DNA from: Bosea sp. 29B
Lineage (GTDB): Bacteria > Pseudomonadota > Alphaproteobacteria > Rhizobiales > Beijerinckiaceae
Assembly (NCBI RefSeq): GCF_902506165.1
Contig: NZ_LR733817.1
Span: 2,263,408-2,327,407 of the forward strand
Direction: 5' to 3'
DNA length: 64,000 bases
Shown here: positions 33,759-42,268 of the stretch, in pieces
Layout: each line of letters opens with the position of its first letter
Numbering within the stretch: the stretch's first letter is position 1
Made by a program: the position numbers and the translations under genes
The notes under the pieces: model-generated
What the model saw: the letters and a program-made list of their open reading frames with translations, nothing else
Told to the model about the DNA's origin: nothing
The model's database searches: none

Positions 33759-33818
33759 ATCAACGCTGGCCGCCGATTCCGCGGGCCTTGCGTTCGCGCG
33801 CGCCGCTATATCGATGCC

Positions 33819-34706
33819 CTACGCATCGGCGACGTCAGAAGCGTCGCGCGTCCGCTGGACGACGTCGAGGAAGGCCTTGATGATCCGGCTGGTCTGCCGC
33901 TGCTTCAGCACGACCACATGCGCATAGGTGTAGACCTCCGCCCCCTCGATCGGGATCAGCCGCAGCGTCTCGTCCGGAACGAACTCGGCCTCCGAGACAT
34001 AGCTGATGCCGAGCCCGCGGATCACCGCCTCGCGGATCGCTTCGCGGCTGCCGATCTCCATGACCAGGCGCGGCTTCGTGCCAGTCTTTGCCAGTGCGCT
34101 CTCGAAAGCGCGCCGTGTCGTCGAGCCCTGTTCGCGCGCGATCATCGGCTCCCCCGCCAGCTCCGGCAGCCGGATGCTGCGCTGGTCCGCCAGGCGATGA
34201 TCGCGCCGCACGAAGACTGCGACAGGGTGGCGGCGATAGGGGATGGTCAGCAGCCTGTCGTCCTCGTCGATATAGGCGAGCACCGCGACGTCGCAGCGAT
34301 AGCTTTCGAGATCGCCAAGCACCTCGGCGGAGTTGCCGATCTTCACCGCCAGCTCGATCCCCGGATAGGCCTGGTTGAAGGCGGCGAGCATTTCGGTGAC
34401 GTGGAACGGCCCGACGGCTCCGATCGAGAGCCGGCCTGTCCGGAGCTCGCGCGATTCCGTCAGGAAGGCGAGCGCCTCGGCCTCCTCGGCGAAGAGCCGG
34501 GTGGTGATGCCAAGCAGTTGGCGCCCGCTCTCGCTCAGTTCACGCCGCCGGCCGCGCTTGACGAAAAGCTCGACACCGAACTCCTCCTCCAGCGCCCCGA
34601 CCTGCGCCGTCAGCGTCGGCTGGCTGATGTTGAAGGCCTCGGCCGCCGCGTTGAAGCCGCCGGCGTTCGCAACGTTGTGGAAGGACCGGAGCTGAGTATA
34701 ACGCAT
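33819..34706 (-). CDS. LysR-type transcriptional regulator
   Basis: In this 295-aa protein the N-terminal winged helix reads MRYTQLRSFHNVANAGGFNA, AAEAFNISQPTLTAQVGALE and EEFGVELF, and an effector-binding domain (about 90-290) follows. It is divergent from the alcohol dehydrogenase-phnDCE genes with 108 bp between the starts, the usual LysR layout, and probably activates them. An ATAGA-N5-TCTAT palindrome overlaps its own start codon. It resembles regulators found beside phosphonate or 2-aminoethylphosphonate genes; the co-inducer is unknown. Confidence 0.88.
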   Translation of the reverse strand: MRYTQLRSFHNVANAGGFNAAAEAFNISQPTLTAQVGALEEEFGVELFVKRGRRRELSESGRQLLGITTRLFAEEAEALAFLTESRELRTGRLSIGAVGPFHVTEMLAAFNQAYPGIELAVKIGNSAEVLGDLESYRCDVAVLAYIDEDDRLLTIPYRRHPVAVFVRRDHRLADQRSIRLPELAGEPMIAREQGSTTRRAFESALAKTGTKPRLVMEIGSREAIREAVIRGLGISYVSEAEFVPDETLRLIPIEGAEVYTYAHVVVLKQRQTSRIIKAFLDVVQRTRDASDVADA

Positions 34707-34750
34707 AGAGAATTTCTATTCATTCGGATCAAAAAATCAATTTGTTATAA
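34705..34750. promoter_or_regulatory. LysR-type operator and weak promoter in the divergent gap
   Basis: ATAGAGAATTTCTAT (34705-34719) is an ATAGA-N5-TCTAT inverted repeat containing a LysR T-N11-A-like core (TAGAGAATTTCTA), positioned over the lysR start for autoregulation. TTCGGA (34723-34728), a 16-bp spacer and TTATAA (34745-34750) form a candidate weak promoter for the dehydrogenase side. The stretch is AT-rich against its surroundings. Confidence 0.45.
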
Positions 34751-34814
34751 GAATGGAGCTCTGTGAGCATCCTTCCCAACGCGCCGGCAAGGCGCATTGC
34801 GAGGGATGGACCGC

Positions 34815-35903
34815 ATGAACTGGGCGTACTGGAACCCCGTGAAGATCCGGTTCGGCAGCGGCCTCCTCGATGAGGTCGCCGGGCAGATCGGCGGGCGGCG
34901 CTGGGCCCTCGTCACCTATGATCAGCCGCTCTTCCGCGAATTCTCCGCCAGGTTGACCGCAGTGGTCGGCGCGCCGGTCGTCTCGATCACCAATATCGAG
35001 ACCAATCCGGACTGCGCCGATCTCGCCGAGTCCTGCCGCCAGTTCGGCGCGGCCGAGCCGGCCGAGGTCATCGTCGCGCTCGGTGGTGGCTCGATGATCG
35101 ACGCCGCCAAGGTGCTGGCGGCCAGCGACGGCGATTTCGAGACCGTCCGCCGTCACCTGACCGAGAAGACGCCGCTCATTGAGGCCGCGATCATCCCGAT
35201 CATCGCCGTGCCGACCACGGCCGGCACCGGCTCCGAGGTCACCTCCTGGGCGACGGTCTGGGACTCTGCCAATGGCAGCAAGTACTCGCTCGCCCATCCC
35301 CGGCTCTACCCTGAGACCGCTGTGCTTGACCCCTCTCTGACGGTCGGCGCGCCGCGCGGTCTCACCTTGGCGACCGGGCTCGATGCCCTCTCCCATGCGC
35401 TGGAGAGCATCTGGAACGTCAACGGCAATCCGGTCTCGGCCAATTACGCGGTCGAGGCTGCCAGGGAGATCATCGACACGCTGCCGCGCCTGCTGGAGCG
35501 CCTCGACGATGCGGAGCTCAGGGCCCGGCAGATGCGCGCCAGCCTGCTGGCGGGCCTTGCCTTCTCCAACACCAGGACGGCGCTCGCCCACAACATCTCC
35601 TACGACATCACGTTGAAGAGCGGCACGATCCACGGCATTGCCTGCTCCTTCTCGCTGCCGCTGGTGATGCGCTGGGCGATGGGCGCGCAGCCGCAATGCG
35701 ACGCGGCGTTGCGCCGGGTCTTCGGCCCCGATCTCGACGCGGGAGCCGAGCGGCTCGATGCCTTCCTCCGGGATCTCGGCGTCGCGACCGACCCTGCCGC
35801 CTACGGCGTCTCGGCGGGTGAATGGAACCGCCTGGTCGGCAAGGCGCTCGAAGGCGAGCGTGGCCGCAATTTCATCGGACGGCAGGCGGCCATGGCCGCC
35901 TGA
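34815..35903 (+). CDS. iron-containing alcohol dehydrogenase (phosphonoacetaldehyde reductase-like)
   Basis: This 362-aa group III (Fe-ADH) enzyme has the NAD(P) motif VIVALGGGSMIDAAK, the substrate and metal stretch PTTAGTGSEVTSWATV, metal ligands in GLDALSHALESIWN (Asp, His), and AHNISYDITLKSGTIHGIA (two His). Relatives next to phosphonate genes interconvert phosphonoacetaldehyde and 2-hydroxyethylphosphonate. With phnDCE directly downstream, it may oxidise an imported hydroxyalkylphosphonate; this is inferred from context. The ATG at 34815 has GAGGGA 8 nt upstream; TTG 34797 and ATG 34806 are weaker starts. Confidence 0.78.
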   Translation: MNWAYWNPVKIRFGSGLLDEVAGQIGGRRWALVTYDQPLFREFSARLTAVVGAPVVSITNIETNPDCADLAESCRQFGAAEPAEVIVALGGGSMIDAAKVLAASDGDFETVRRHLTEKTPLIEAAIIPIIAVPTTAGTGSEVTSWATVWDSANGSKYSLAHPRLYPETAVLDPSLTVGAPRGLTLATGLDALSHALESIWNVNGNPVSANYAVEAAREIIDTLPRLLERLDDAELRARQMRASLLAGLAFSNTRTALAHNISYDITLKSGTIHGIACSFSLPLVMRWAMGAQPQCDAALRRVFGPDLDAGAERLDAFLRDLGVATDPAAYGVSAGEWNRLVGKALEGERGRNFIGRQAAMAA

Positions 35904-35938
35904 GAGCACGCACCGGGCAACGACGCCCGCAACGGTTC

Positions 35939-35960
35939 ACCGGCAGATCAAAAGATCGCC
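35939..35960 (+). repeat. stem-loop between the dehydrogenase and phnD
   Basis: CCGGC-AGATC and GATC-GCCGG arms around AAAA form a short hairpin with one bulge, about 36 nt after the dehydrogenase stop and 22 nt before phnD. It lacks a T-tract. It may fine-tune relative expression of the binding protein; function inferred. Confidence 0.4.
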
Positions 35961-35981
35961 GGATCATCTTGGGAGGATGAC

Positions 35982-36857
35982 ATGACCACCACGCGTCGCA
36001 TGATATTGAAGGGGTCGCTCGCTGCGGGAACTCTGCTGGCGGCGCCGGCCCTGGTCCGGGCCCAGACCAAGCTGGTCCGCGTCGGGCTGATCCCGTCCGA
36101 GGACTCGCGGGCGATGCTGGAATCGAGCGCCCAGCTTCTCGCCGCGCTCCAGAAGAATCTCGGCATCCCCGTCCAGGGCTTCGTCGCCTCCGACTATAAC
36201 GGCGTGATCGAGGCGATGCGCTCGAACCATGTCGACGTCGCCTATCTCGGCCCGTTCTCCTATGTGCTCGGTACCACGGTCGCGGCGATCGAGGCCTTCG
36301 CCACGGCGGAGACGGCCAAATCGAGCCGCAGCTACTATCGCAGCCAGATCATCGCGCGGAAGGACAGCGGCATCAGCGACTGGAAGGGCCTGAAAGGGCG
36401 CACCTTCGCCTTCGTCGATCCGTCCTCGACCTCGGGCCACCTCTTCCCCAAGGCCGGACTGATGAAGCTCGGCTTCGATCCCGAGAAGGATTTCGGCCGG
36501 GTCCTCTTCACCGGCTCGCACGACGCCAATGCGCTCGCCGTCGCCAACAAGCGGGTCGATGCGGCGACGATCGCCGACCGTATCCTCGATGCGGCCGTGC
36601 AGAAGAAGCTGGTCGATCGCGCCGACATCCACGTCGTCTGGGAGTCGGACCCGATCCCGGAATCGCCGACCTGCTGGCGCAAGAACCTGCCGGAGGATCT
36701 GAAGGCGAACATCAAATCGGCCTTCCTGAACATCCGCGACATCACCTGGGCCGACCAGGGCAAGCTCAACCGCTTCGTCGAGACCAATGACCAAGCCTAC
36801 GACATCATTCGCGAGACCGCGAAGGTGCTGAAGCTCGATCTCACCAAGATGAAGTAG
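35982..36857 (+). CDS. phnD: phosphate/phosphite/phosphonate ABC transporter substrate-binding protein
   Basis: This 291-aa PhnD-family periplasmic receptor starts with a Tat-like signal (TTRRMILKGSLAAGTLLAAP), cleaved near ALVRA. The mature part has RVGLIPSEDSRAML and FVASDYNGVIEAMRSNHVDV followed by AYLGPFSYV, the family signature, plus DPSSTSGHLFPKAGLM. It should deliver a phosphonate or phosphite to PhnCE. Substrate preference cannot be read from the sequence. GGGAGG precedes the ATG at 35982. Confidence 0.88.
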   Translation: MTTTRRMILKGSLAAGTLLAAPALVRAQTKLVRVGLIPSEDSRAMLESSAQLLAALQKNLGIPVQGFVASDYNGVIEAMRSNHVDVAYLGPFSYVLGTTVAAIEAFATAETAKSSRSYYRSQIIARKDSGISDWKGLKGRTFAFVDPSSTSGHLFPKAGLMKLGFDPEKDFGRVLFTGSHDANALAVANKRVDAATIADRILDAAVQKKLVDRADIHVVWESDPIPESPTCWRKNLPEDLKANIKSAFLNIRDITWADQGKLNRFVETNDQAYDIIRETAKVLKLDLTKMK

Positions 36858-36887
36858 TCGCGGAACGCGACCGGCGGAGGAAGCGGC

Positions 36888-37697
36888 ATGATCAAGATCG
36901 AAGGGCTGAAGAAGTCCTATGCGGGCCACCCGGTCCTGCAGGGCATCGACCTCAGCGTCAAAGCCGGCGAGTTCCTCGTCGTGCTCGGCCCCAGCGGCGC
37001 CGGCAAGTCGACGCTGCTGCGCTGCATCAACGGGCTCGCCCAGCCCGATGCGGGCCGGACCGTCATCGATGGCAAGGTGCTCGACCTCAGGCGCGGCACG
37101 GCCGGCAAGCGGCCGGTGGCGATGATCTTCCAGCACCACAACCTGGTGAAGCGCCTGTCGGTGCTGAAAAACGTGCTAGTCGGCCGCATGGCGGGCCTGT
37201 CGTCCTTCCTCTCGATGCTGCAGCTCTTCCCGAGAGAGGACGTCGCGATCGCGATGGACTGCCTCGCCCGGGTCGAGCTCGCCCAGAAGGCGAATTCGCG
37301 TGGCGACCAACTCTCCGGCGGCGAGCAGCAGCGCGTCGGCATCGCCCGGGCGCTGGCACAGCAGCCGGCGGTGATCCTCTGCGACGAGCCGGTAGCGAGC
37401 CTCGACCCCAAGACCTCGCGCATCGTGCTCGGCTACCTCAAGGCGATCTGCAAGGAAGAGGGTATCGCGGTGATCTGCAACCTCCACCAGGTCGACTACG
37501 CCGTCGAGTTCGGCGAGCGCATCGTCGGGCTCAGTGGCGGCCGGGTGGTTTTCGACGACACGCCGGACCAACTGACCTCCGAGATCGTCCACCAGATCTA
37601 TCCCGGTCTGGAGGACCCCGGCATCAGCCGCGTGCTCAAGCCTCGCCCGGCCAGCCAGCCCGTGCTGGCGCCGATGATCGCCACCGCAACCGCCTGA
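36888..37697 (+). CDS. phnC: phosphonate ABC transporter ATP-binding protein
   Basis: This 269-aa ATPase has Walker [15 protein letters not shown]-loop [20 protein letters not shown] (the QxxNLV form typical of PhnC), signature [13 protein letters not shown], Walker [14 protein letters not shown] and switch NLHQVDYA. The C-terminal tail is Pro-rich. It starts 30 nt after phnD with a GGAGG element and is followed by phnE after 14 nt. Confidence 0.92.
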   Translation: MIKIEGLKKSYAGHPVLQGIDLSVKAGEFLVVLGPSGAGKSTLLRCINGLAQPDAGRTVIDGKVLDLRRGTAGKRPVAMIFQHHNLVKRLSVLKNVLVGRMAGLSSFLSMLQLFPREDVAIAMDCLARVELAQKANSRGDQLSGGEQQRVGIARALAQQPAVILCDEPVASLDPKTSRIVLGYLKAICKEEGIAVICNLHQVDYAVEFGERIVGLSGGRVVFDDTPDQLTSEIVHQIYPGLEDPGISRVLKPRPASQPVLAPMIATATA

Positions 37698-37711
37698 CGG
37701 GGAGGCAAGCC

Positions 37712-38515
37712 ATGTCGTTCGGAACGCTGCAACTCGTCCTTCGTCCCCCGCAAGGCCGCTTCGGCTGGTGGGGTGTCGGCTCCATCACGCTCGCCGCGCT
37801 GGTCTTCCTGTGGTGGGCCGCGCTCGGCTCCCAGATCAACGCCAGCAACCTCTGGAACGGCCTCCCCTATATGGTGGACTTCCTCGTCCGGATGATGCCG
37901 CCCAATCCGGAATTCCTCGAGCGGCTCTGGCAACCGGCTCTGGAAAGCCTGCAGGTCGCGGTCTGGGGCACGCTGCTCGGCGTCGTCATCGCTTTGCCGG
38001 TCTGCTTCTTCGCGGCACGCAATCTGAGCCCGAGCCCGGTCGTCTTCCATGCGACACGGCAATTGCTCAACTGCATGCGCGGCATCAACGAGATCATCCT
38101 GGCGCTGATCTTCGTCGCCGCCATCGGGCTCGGCCCCTTCGCCGGCGTGCTGGCGCTTGCGATCCATGGCGCCGGCATGCTCGGCAAGTTCTTCGCCGAG
38201 GCGATGGAGGATATCGACGAGGGGCCGCTGGAGGCCTTCCGCTCGGCCGGGGTCGGCCCGTTCAAGACCTTCTTCTTCGGCGTGCTGCCGCAGGTCCTGC
38301 CGGCCTGGCTCGGGACGATCTTCTATCGCCTCGAGACCAATGTCCGCCAATCGACCGTGCTCGGCATGGTCGGCGCCGGCGGCATCGGCTTCGAGCTCGT
38401 CTCCTCGATGAAGCTGTTCAAGTACCAGGACACCGCGACCTGCATCCTCGTCATCCTCGCCATGGTCCTGATCGCCGACCTCGTCTCATCCCGCGTCAGG
38501 GCACTGATCCGCTGA
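37712..38515 (+). CDS. phnE: phosphonate ABC transporter permease
   Basis: This 267-aa inner-membrane permease has six hydrophobic segments. The coupling loop is EDIDEGPLEAFRSAGVGPFK, followed by LPQVLPAWLGTIFYRLETNV and RQSTVLGMVGAGGIGFEL, characteristic of PhnE. It is the last gene of the dehydrogenase-phnDCE unit; a strong hairpin follows. No phnG-M (C-P lyase), phnX, phnA or ptxD homologue lies in the window. Confidence 0.92.
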   Translation: MSFGTLQLVLRPPQGRFGWWGVGSITLAALVFLWWAALGSQINASNLWNGLPYMVDFLVRMMPPNPEFLERLWQPALESLQVAVWGTLLGVVIALPVCFFAARNLSPSPVVFHATRQLLNCMRGINEIILALIFVAAIGLGPFAGVLALAIHGAGMLGKFFAEAMEDIDEGPLEAFRSAGVGPFKTFFFGVLPQVLPAWLGTIFYRLETNVRQSTVLGMVGAGGIGFELVSSMKLFKYQDTATCILVILAMVLIADLVSSRVRALIR

Positions 38516-38531
38516 TCGTATCGTCGAAGCC

Positions 38532-38572
38532 ATGACGTCCGGGGCCTTGGCGCGAGGCCCGGGACACGTCAT
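38532..38572 (+). terminator. long hairpin after phnE
   Basis: Outer arms ATGACGT (38532-38538) and ACGTCAT (38566-38572) enclose inner arms CCGGGGCCT and AGGCCCGGG, making an extended stem of about 15 bp with a small bulge. It begins 17 nt after the phnE stop and lacks a T-tract, so it is a likely transcript end but not a canonical terminator. Confidence 0.6.
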
Positions 38573-38620
38573 CACAAGGTTGGCTGGCGCAAGACCGGCT
38601 GCAGATTCGGGATTTGCGAC

Positions 38621-39361
38621 ATGCGGCTAGGTGTCATCGCAGACGTGCACGGCAACCTGCCGGCGCTTGAAGCCGTGCTCGCCAGGCTTGCCGAACTCTC
38701 CGTCGATCGCATCGTCAATCTCGGCGACTGCGCCTCGGGCCCGCTCTGGCCGGCGGAGACCGTGCGGCTCCTGCGTGCCACCCCGATGAGCCATGTCCGC
38801 GGCAACCACGACAGGGCGCTTGGCGCGGCCTCGCCGGACGGCCTCGGCGCCTCCGACAGCTTCGCCTGGCGCAATCTCGATGCCGATGCCCGCAACTGGC
38901 TGGCCGGCCTGCCCTTCGAGCTCGAAATCGGCGGTGCGCGCTGCGTCCATGCCAGCCCGAAGGACGACGACACTTATCTCCTCGATGCGATCGAAGGCGG
39001 ACGCCTGGTTGCGGCCAGTCCAGGCGCCGTCGAAGACTTGCTCGGGCCGATCCGTCCCGCCGTGGTGCTGTGCGGACACAGCCATCAGCCGCGCCTGCTG
39101 CGGCTCGATGACGGCACCGTCGTGGCCAACCCCGGCAGCGTCGGCAATCCCGCCTACAACGCCGACGAGCCCCGCATCCATGTCTCGGAGAGCGGCGCGC
39201 CGCATGCCCGCTTCGCCGTGGTGATGATGGCGGATTCGGTCGAGATCGAGCACTACGCCGTCGCCTATGACTGGGAGCATGCGGCAAGGCGGGCGCGGGA
39301 CAATGGCCGAGCCGACTGGTCCCATGCCTTGCGGACCGGTCGGGTCCTGCCGACGCAATAG
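38621..39361 (+). CDS. metallophosphoesterase family protein
   Basis: This 246-aa calcineurin-like phosphoesterase shows all signature blocks: GVIADVHGNLPALEAVL (DxH), NLGDCASGP (GD), RGNHDR (GNHD), CGHSHQPRLLRL and VANPGSVGNP. It resembles the YfcE/MJ0936-type soluble phosphodiesterases with two metal ions. It is 105 bp from phnE and behind a hairpin, so linkage to the phosphonate genes is uncertain; it could release phosphate from an organophosphate intermediate. Confidence 0.85.
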   Translation: MRLGVIADVHGNLPALEAVLARLAELSVDRIVNLGDCASGPLWPAETVRLLRATPMSHVRGNHDRALGAASPDGLGASDSFAWRNLDADARNWLAGLPFELEIGGARCVHASPKDDDTYLLDAIEGGRLVAASPGAVEDLLGPIRPAVVLCGHSHQPRLLRLDDGTVVANPGSVGNPAYNADEPRIHVSESGAPHARFAVVMMADSVEIEHYAVAYDWEHAARRARDNGRADWSHALRTGRVLPTQ

Positions 39362-39377
39362 CGGCCTTCACCGCCGA

Positions 39378-40934
39378 TCACTGCTCCAGCTGACTGCTGG
39401 AGCGCTCATAGACCGTTGCGCCGGTCTGCGCGTCGATGCCTTGCAGGCTGACCTCGTAGCCCCAGAGCCGGTGGACATGGCGCAGGGTCGCGTCGCAGCT
39501 GCCGCCATCCAGCACGATGCCGTCGCGGACCTTGTGCTGCAGGCGCAAATGCCGCTGGCCGAGCAGGTCGACATCGACGACCTGGATGTCCGTATTGTTC
39601 GCCCCGATGTCGTATCTCTGGGCCAAAGCGGTGCGGATCTGCTGATAGCCGCGCTCGTTGTGGATCGAGGCCACGCTGTAGAACGACTCGTTCGCCGCAT
39701 CGGAGAGCAGGAACAGCCGCCATTTCCGGATCAGGGCCGGGCTGAGATATTGGCGGATGAAGGATTCGTCGCGGTGGTTGGCCCAGGCGTCGAGCAGGAT
39801 CGTGCGCCAGTCGCCGCTTCCCGCGATCTCGGGAAACCAGTCGCGATCCTCCGCGGTCGGCTCGGTCGCGATGCGCTTGATGTCCTGCATCATGTCGAGG
39901 CCGAGCGCATAGGGATTGATGCCGGAGAAGCGGGGATCGTCGAAACCGGGCTGGAAGACGACGTTCGAATGGTTGCGCAGGATCTCCAGCATGGCGCCTT
40001 CGCCGATCCGGCCGCGATCGAACAGCGCATTCATCACCGTGTAATGCACGAAGGTGGCGCAGCCTTCGTTCATCACCTGCGTCTGCCGCTGCGGATAGAA
40101 ATACTGCGCGATCACCCGGACGATCCTGAGGATCTCGCGCTGCCAGGGCTCGAGGATCAGGCTGGTCTTCTCCAGGAAATAGAGCAGGTTCTCCTCGGGC
40201 AGGTTGAGCGCCTTCTTCCGCTCGGCGATCAGGTCCGCATTGTCCGCTGCCGCCGCCTTGCTGCCATCCGCCTGGCGCGGGAGCGTCCGCCAGAGGTCGT
40301 TATAGGAGCGTTCCTCATATTCCAGCCGTTCGCGTAAGCCCTCGCGCTGCTTCTCGGAGGAGAGTCTGGGCGGGCGGCGATAGCGGAACACGCCCTGGTC
40401 CATCAGCGCGTGGGCGGCGTCGAGAATGGCCTCCACGGCCGCGACGCCGTGCTTCTCCTCGCAGCGGGTGATGTAGCTCTTGGCGAAATCGAGATAGCCC
40501 AGGATCGCGTCGGCGTCGGTCCACTGCCGGAACAGATAGTTGTTCTTGAAGAAATGATTGTGCCCGAGGGCCGCATGCGCCGTCACCAGCGCCTGCAGGG
40601 CCATGGTGTTCTCTTCCATCAGATAGACGATGCAGGGGTCGGAATTGATGACGATCTCATAGGCGAGGCCGCGGCCGCCCTTGCGGTAGTGCAGTTCGTG
40701 ATGGACGAAGTGCTTGCCGAACGACCAGTGGCGATACATCAGCGGCATGCCGATCGAGGAATAGGCATCGAGCATCTGTTCGGAGGAGATCACCTCCATC
40801 TGCACGGGGTAGATGTCGAGCCGCAGCTCCTCCTTCGCCACCGCCTCGATGACGTCGTAGGCATGCGACAAGGTTCCGAAATTCCAGTCCGAGCCGGTGA
40901 ATAGCAGATCGGATCGGTGCGCGTGCCTGGGCAT
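39378..40934 (-). CDS. SpoVR family protein
   Basis: This 518-aa SpoVR-like protein has blocks WNFGTLSHAYDVIEAVA, MYRHWSFGKHFVHHELHYRK (with GLAYEIVINSDPC), HAALGHNHFFKNNYLFRQW, and C-terminal LGLDMMQDIKRIA. Its molecular function is unknown; in many bacteria it forms a conserved stress operon with YeaH and PrkA, as here. The ATG at 40934 (MPRHAHRSDLLFTGSDW) has an AAGGGAG element 8 nt upstream; the frame upstream of it is a shadow of yeaH. It is the last gene of the prkA operon. Confidence 0.92.
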   Translation of the reverse strand: MPRHAHRSDLLFTGSDWNFGTLSHAYDVIEAVAKEELRLDIYPVQMEVISSEQMLDAYSSIGMPLMYRHWSFGKHFVHHELHYRKGGRGLAYEIVINSDPCIVYLMEENTMALQALVTAHAALGHNHFFKNNYLFRQWTDADAILGYLDFAKSYITRCEEKHGVAAVEAILDAAHALMDQGVFRYRRPPRLSSEKQREGLRERLEYEERSYNDLWRTLPRQADGSKAAAADNADLIAERKKALNLPEENLLYFLEKTSLILEPWQREILRIVRVIAQYFYPQRQTQVMNEGCATFVHYTVMNALFDRGRIGEGAMLEILRNHSNVVFQPGFDDPRFSGINPYALGLDMMQDIKRIATEPTAEDRDWFPEIAGSGDWRTILLDAWANHRDESFIRQYLSPALIRKWRLFLLSDAANESFYSVASIHNERGYQQIRTALAQRYDIGANNTDIQVVDVDLLGQRHLRLQHKVRDGIVLDGGSCDATLRHVHRLWGYEVSLQGIDAQTGATVYERSSSQLEQ

Positions 40935-40945
40935 CGGCGCTCCCT

Positions 40946-42250
40946 TCAGTTGCGCGGCCGCGCCGGCTGCCGGGTGAAGAGCTGGCGGAAAACCGGGTAG
41001 ATGTCGGCAGCCTTGGCGATGCGGGTCGTGTCGAAATTCGGCCAGCGCTCCTTGACCGTGCGATAGGCGCGCCAGAGCGAGGTGCCGTTGTCGGTCGAGC
41101 CGAAGATCTCGCTCTCGCGTTCGTCGATGATCTCGACATAGGCGAAGTACTGGCACAGGCGCATGATCTCGCCATCGAGCAGGCGCAGGCAGCGCTCGGA
41201 ATCACTGGCGAAATTGTCGCCGTCCGAAGCCTGCGCGACATAGATGTTCCAGTTCTTGCTGGGGTAGCGCTGCGCGATGACGCGCTGCATCTCCTCCAGC
41301 GCGGTCGAGACGACAGTGCCGCCGCTCTGCGTGCTCAGGAAGAAGGTGTCCTCGTCGACCTCCTGCGCCGTATGGGTGTGGCGGATGAAGACGATCTCGG
41401 TGCGGTCATAGCGCCGCTTCAGGAACAGGTGCAGCAGCACGAAGAAGCGCTTGGCCAGGTCCTTCTCGCGCTCGCCCATCGAGCCGGAGACATCCATCAG
41501 GCAGAACATCACCGCGTTCGCATTCGGCTGGGGCTGCGCCTCGAAGCGGTTGAAGCGGATGTCGACGGGGTCGACGAAGGCGATCACCCGGCGCCGGCGC
41601 TCCAGCCGGTCGAGCTCGGCGCGCAGGGCCGCGACCTTGGCGCGGGCCGTATCCGTTCCCTCGGCCTCGATCCTCGCCAGCTCGGCGAGGATGGCCTCGA
41701 CCTCCGCGCGCTTGGGCCGCTGCAGGGCGATGCGGCGGCCATAGCTGTTGCGCATGGTGCGCGAGACATTGATGTTGGTCGGCGAGCCGCCCGTCGAGAA
41801 CCCGGCCCGTCGCGGCTTGGAGGCGAGGATCTCCTTCAAGGCGAGCTTGACCATGTCGGGCAGCTCGAGGTCCTCGAAGAACAGGTCGAGCACCTCCTCG
41901 CGCGACAGCACGAAGCGGAAATCATCCTCGGAATCCTGCAGTCCGGGGGACGATCCCGCTCCGCTGCCCTCGCCCGGCTTCGGCATCTTGTCTCCCGGCG
42001 AGAACTGCTTGTTCCCCGGCAGGACATGCTGGCGTCGGCCGCTGTTCCTGGCGTCGCGGAAGCTTGGCTCGCTCGTGCCCTTCGCCGGGATCGAGACGGC
42101 ATGCTCCCCGTCCGCATCGGCGATCTTGCCGGAGCGGATCTGCTCCTGGACGCTGCGCTTCAGCTCTGCCCGCACGCGGTGCAGAAAGCGCTGGCGGTTG
42201 CCCAGGCTTTTGTCCTTCGGGTTCAGGCGGCGGTCGATGAAGATCGGCAT
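40946..42250 (-). CDS. YeaH/YhbH family protein (DUF444)
   Basis: This 434-aa DUF444 protein contains a von Willebrand A-like module with the MIDAS motif FCLMDVSGSMGEREKDLAKR (about 244-263). It starts MPIFIDRRLNPKDKSLGNRQ, as in YeaH, and has a disordered segment with GEGSGAGSSPGLQDSED (about 95-115). It lies between prkA (18 nt upstream) and spoVR (11 nt downstream). It is presumed to be an adaptor or substrate of the PrkA kinase in starvation and nitrogen-stress responses. Confidence 0.92.
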   Translation of the reverse strand: MPIFIDRRLNPKDKSLGNRQRFLHRVRAELKRSVQEQIRSGKIADADGEHAVSIPAKGTSEPSFRDARNSGRRQHVLPGNKQFSPGDKMPKPGEGSGAGSSPGLQDSEDDFRFVLSREEVLDLFFEDLELPDMVKLALKEILASKPRRAGFSTGGSPTNINVSRTMRNSYGRRIALQRPKRAEVEAILAELARIEAEGTDTARAKVAALRAELDRLERRRRVIAFVDPVDIRFNRFEAQPQPNANAVMFCLMDVSGSMGEREKDLAKRFFVLLHLFLKRRYDRTEIVFIRHTHTAQEVDEDTFFLSTQSGGTVVSTALEEMQRVIAQRYPSKNWNIYVAQASDGDNFASDSERCLRLLDGEIMRLCQYFAYVEIIDERESEIFGSTDNGTSLWRAYRTVKERWPNFDTTRIAKAADIYPVFRQLFTRQPARPRN

Positions 42251-42268
42251 GGCAGGCTCCCGCCGAGG

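Noticed and set aside
33759..33818. Second copy of the tRNA-Gly 3' end as an island attachment site
   Set aside because: I compared the tRNA 3' sequence GATCGCCCGCTCCA by eye with the right boundary and saw no match.
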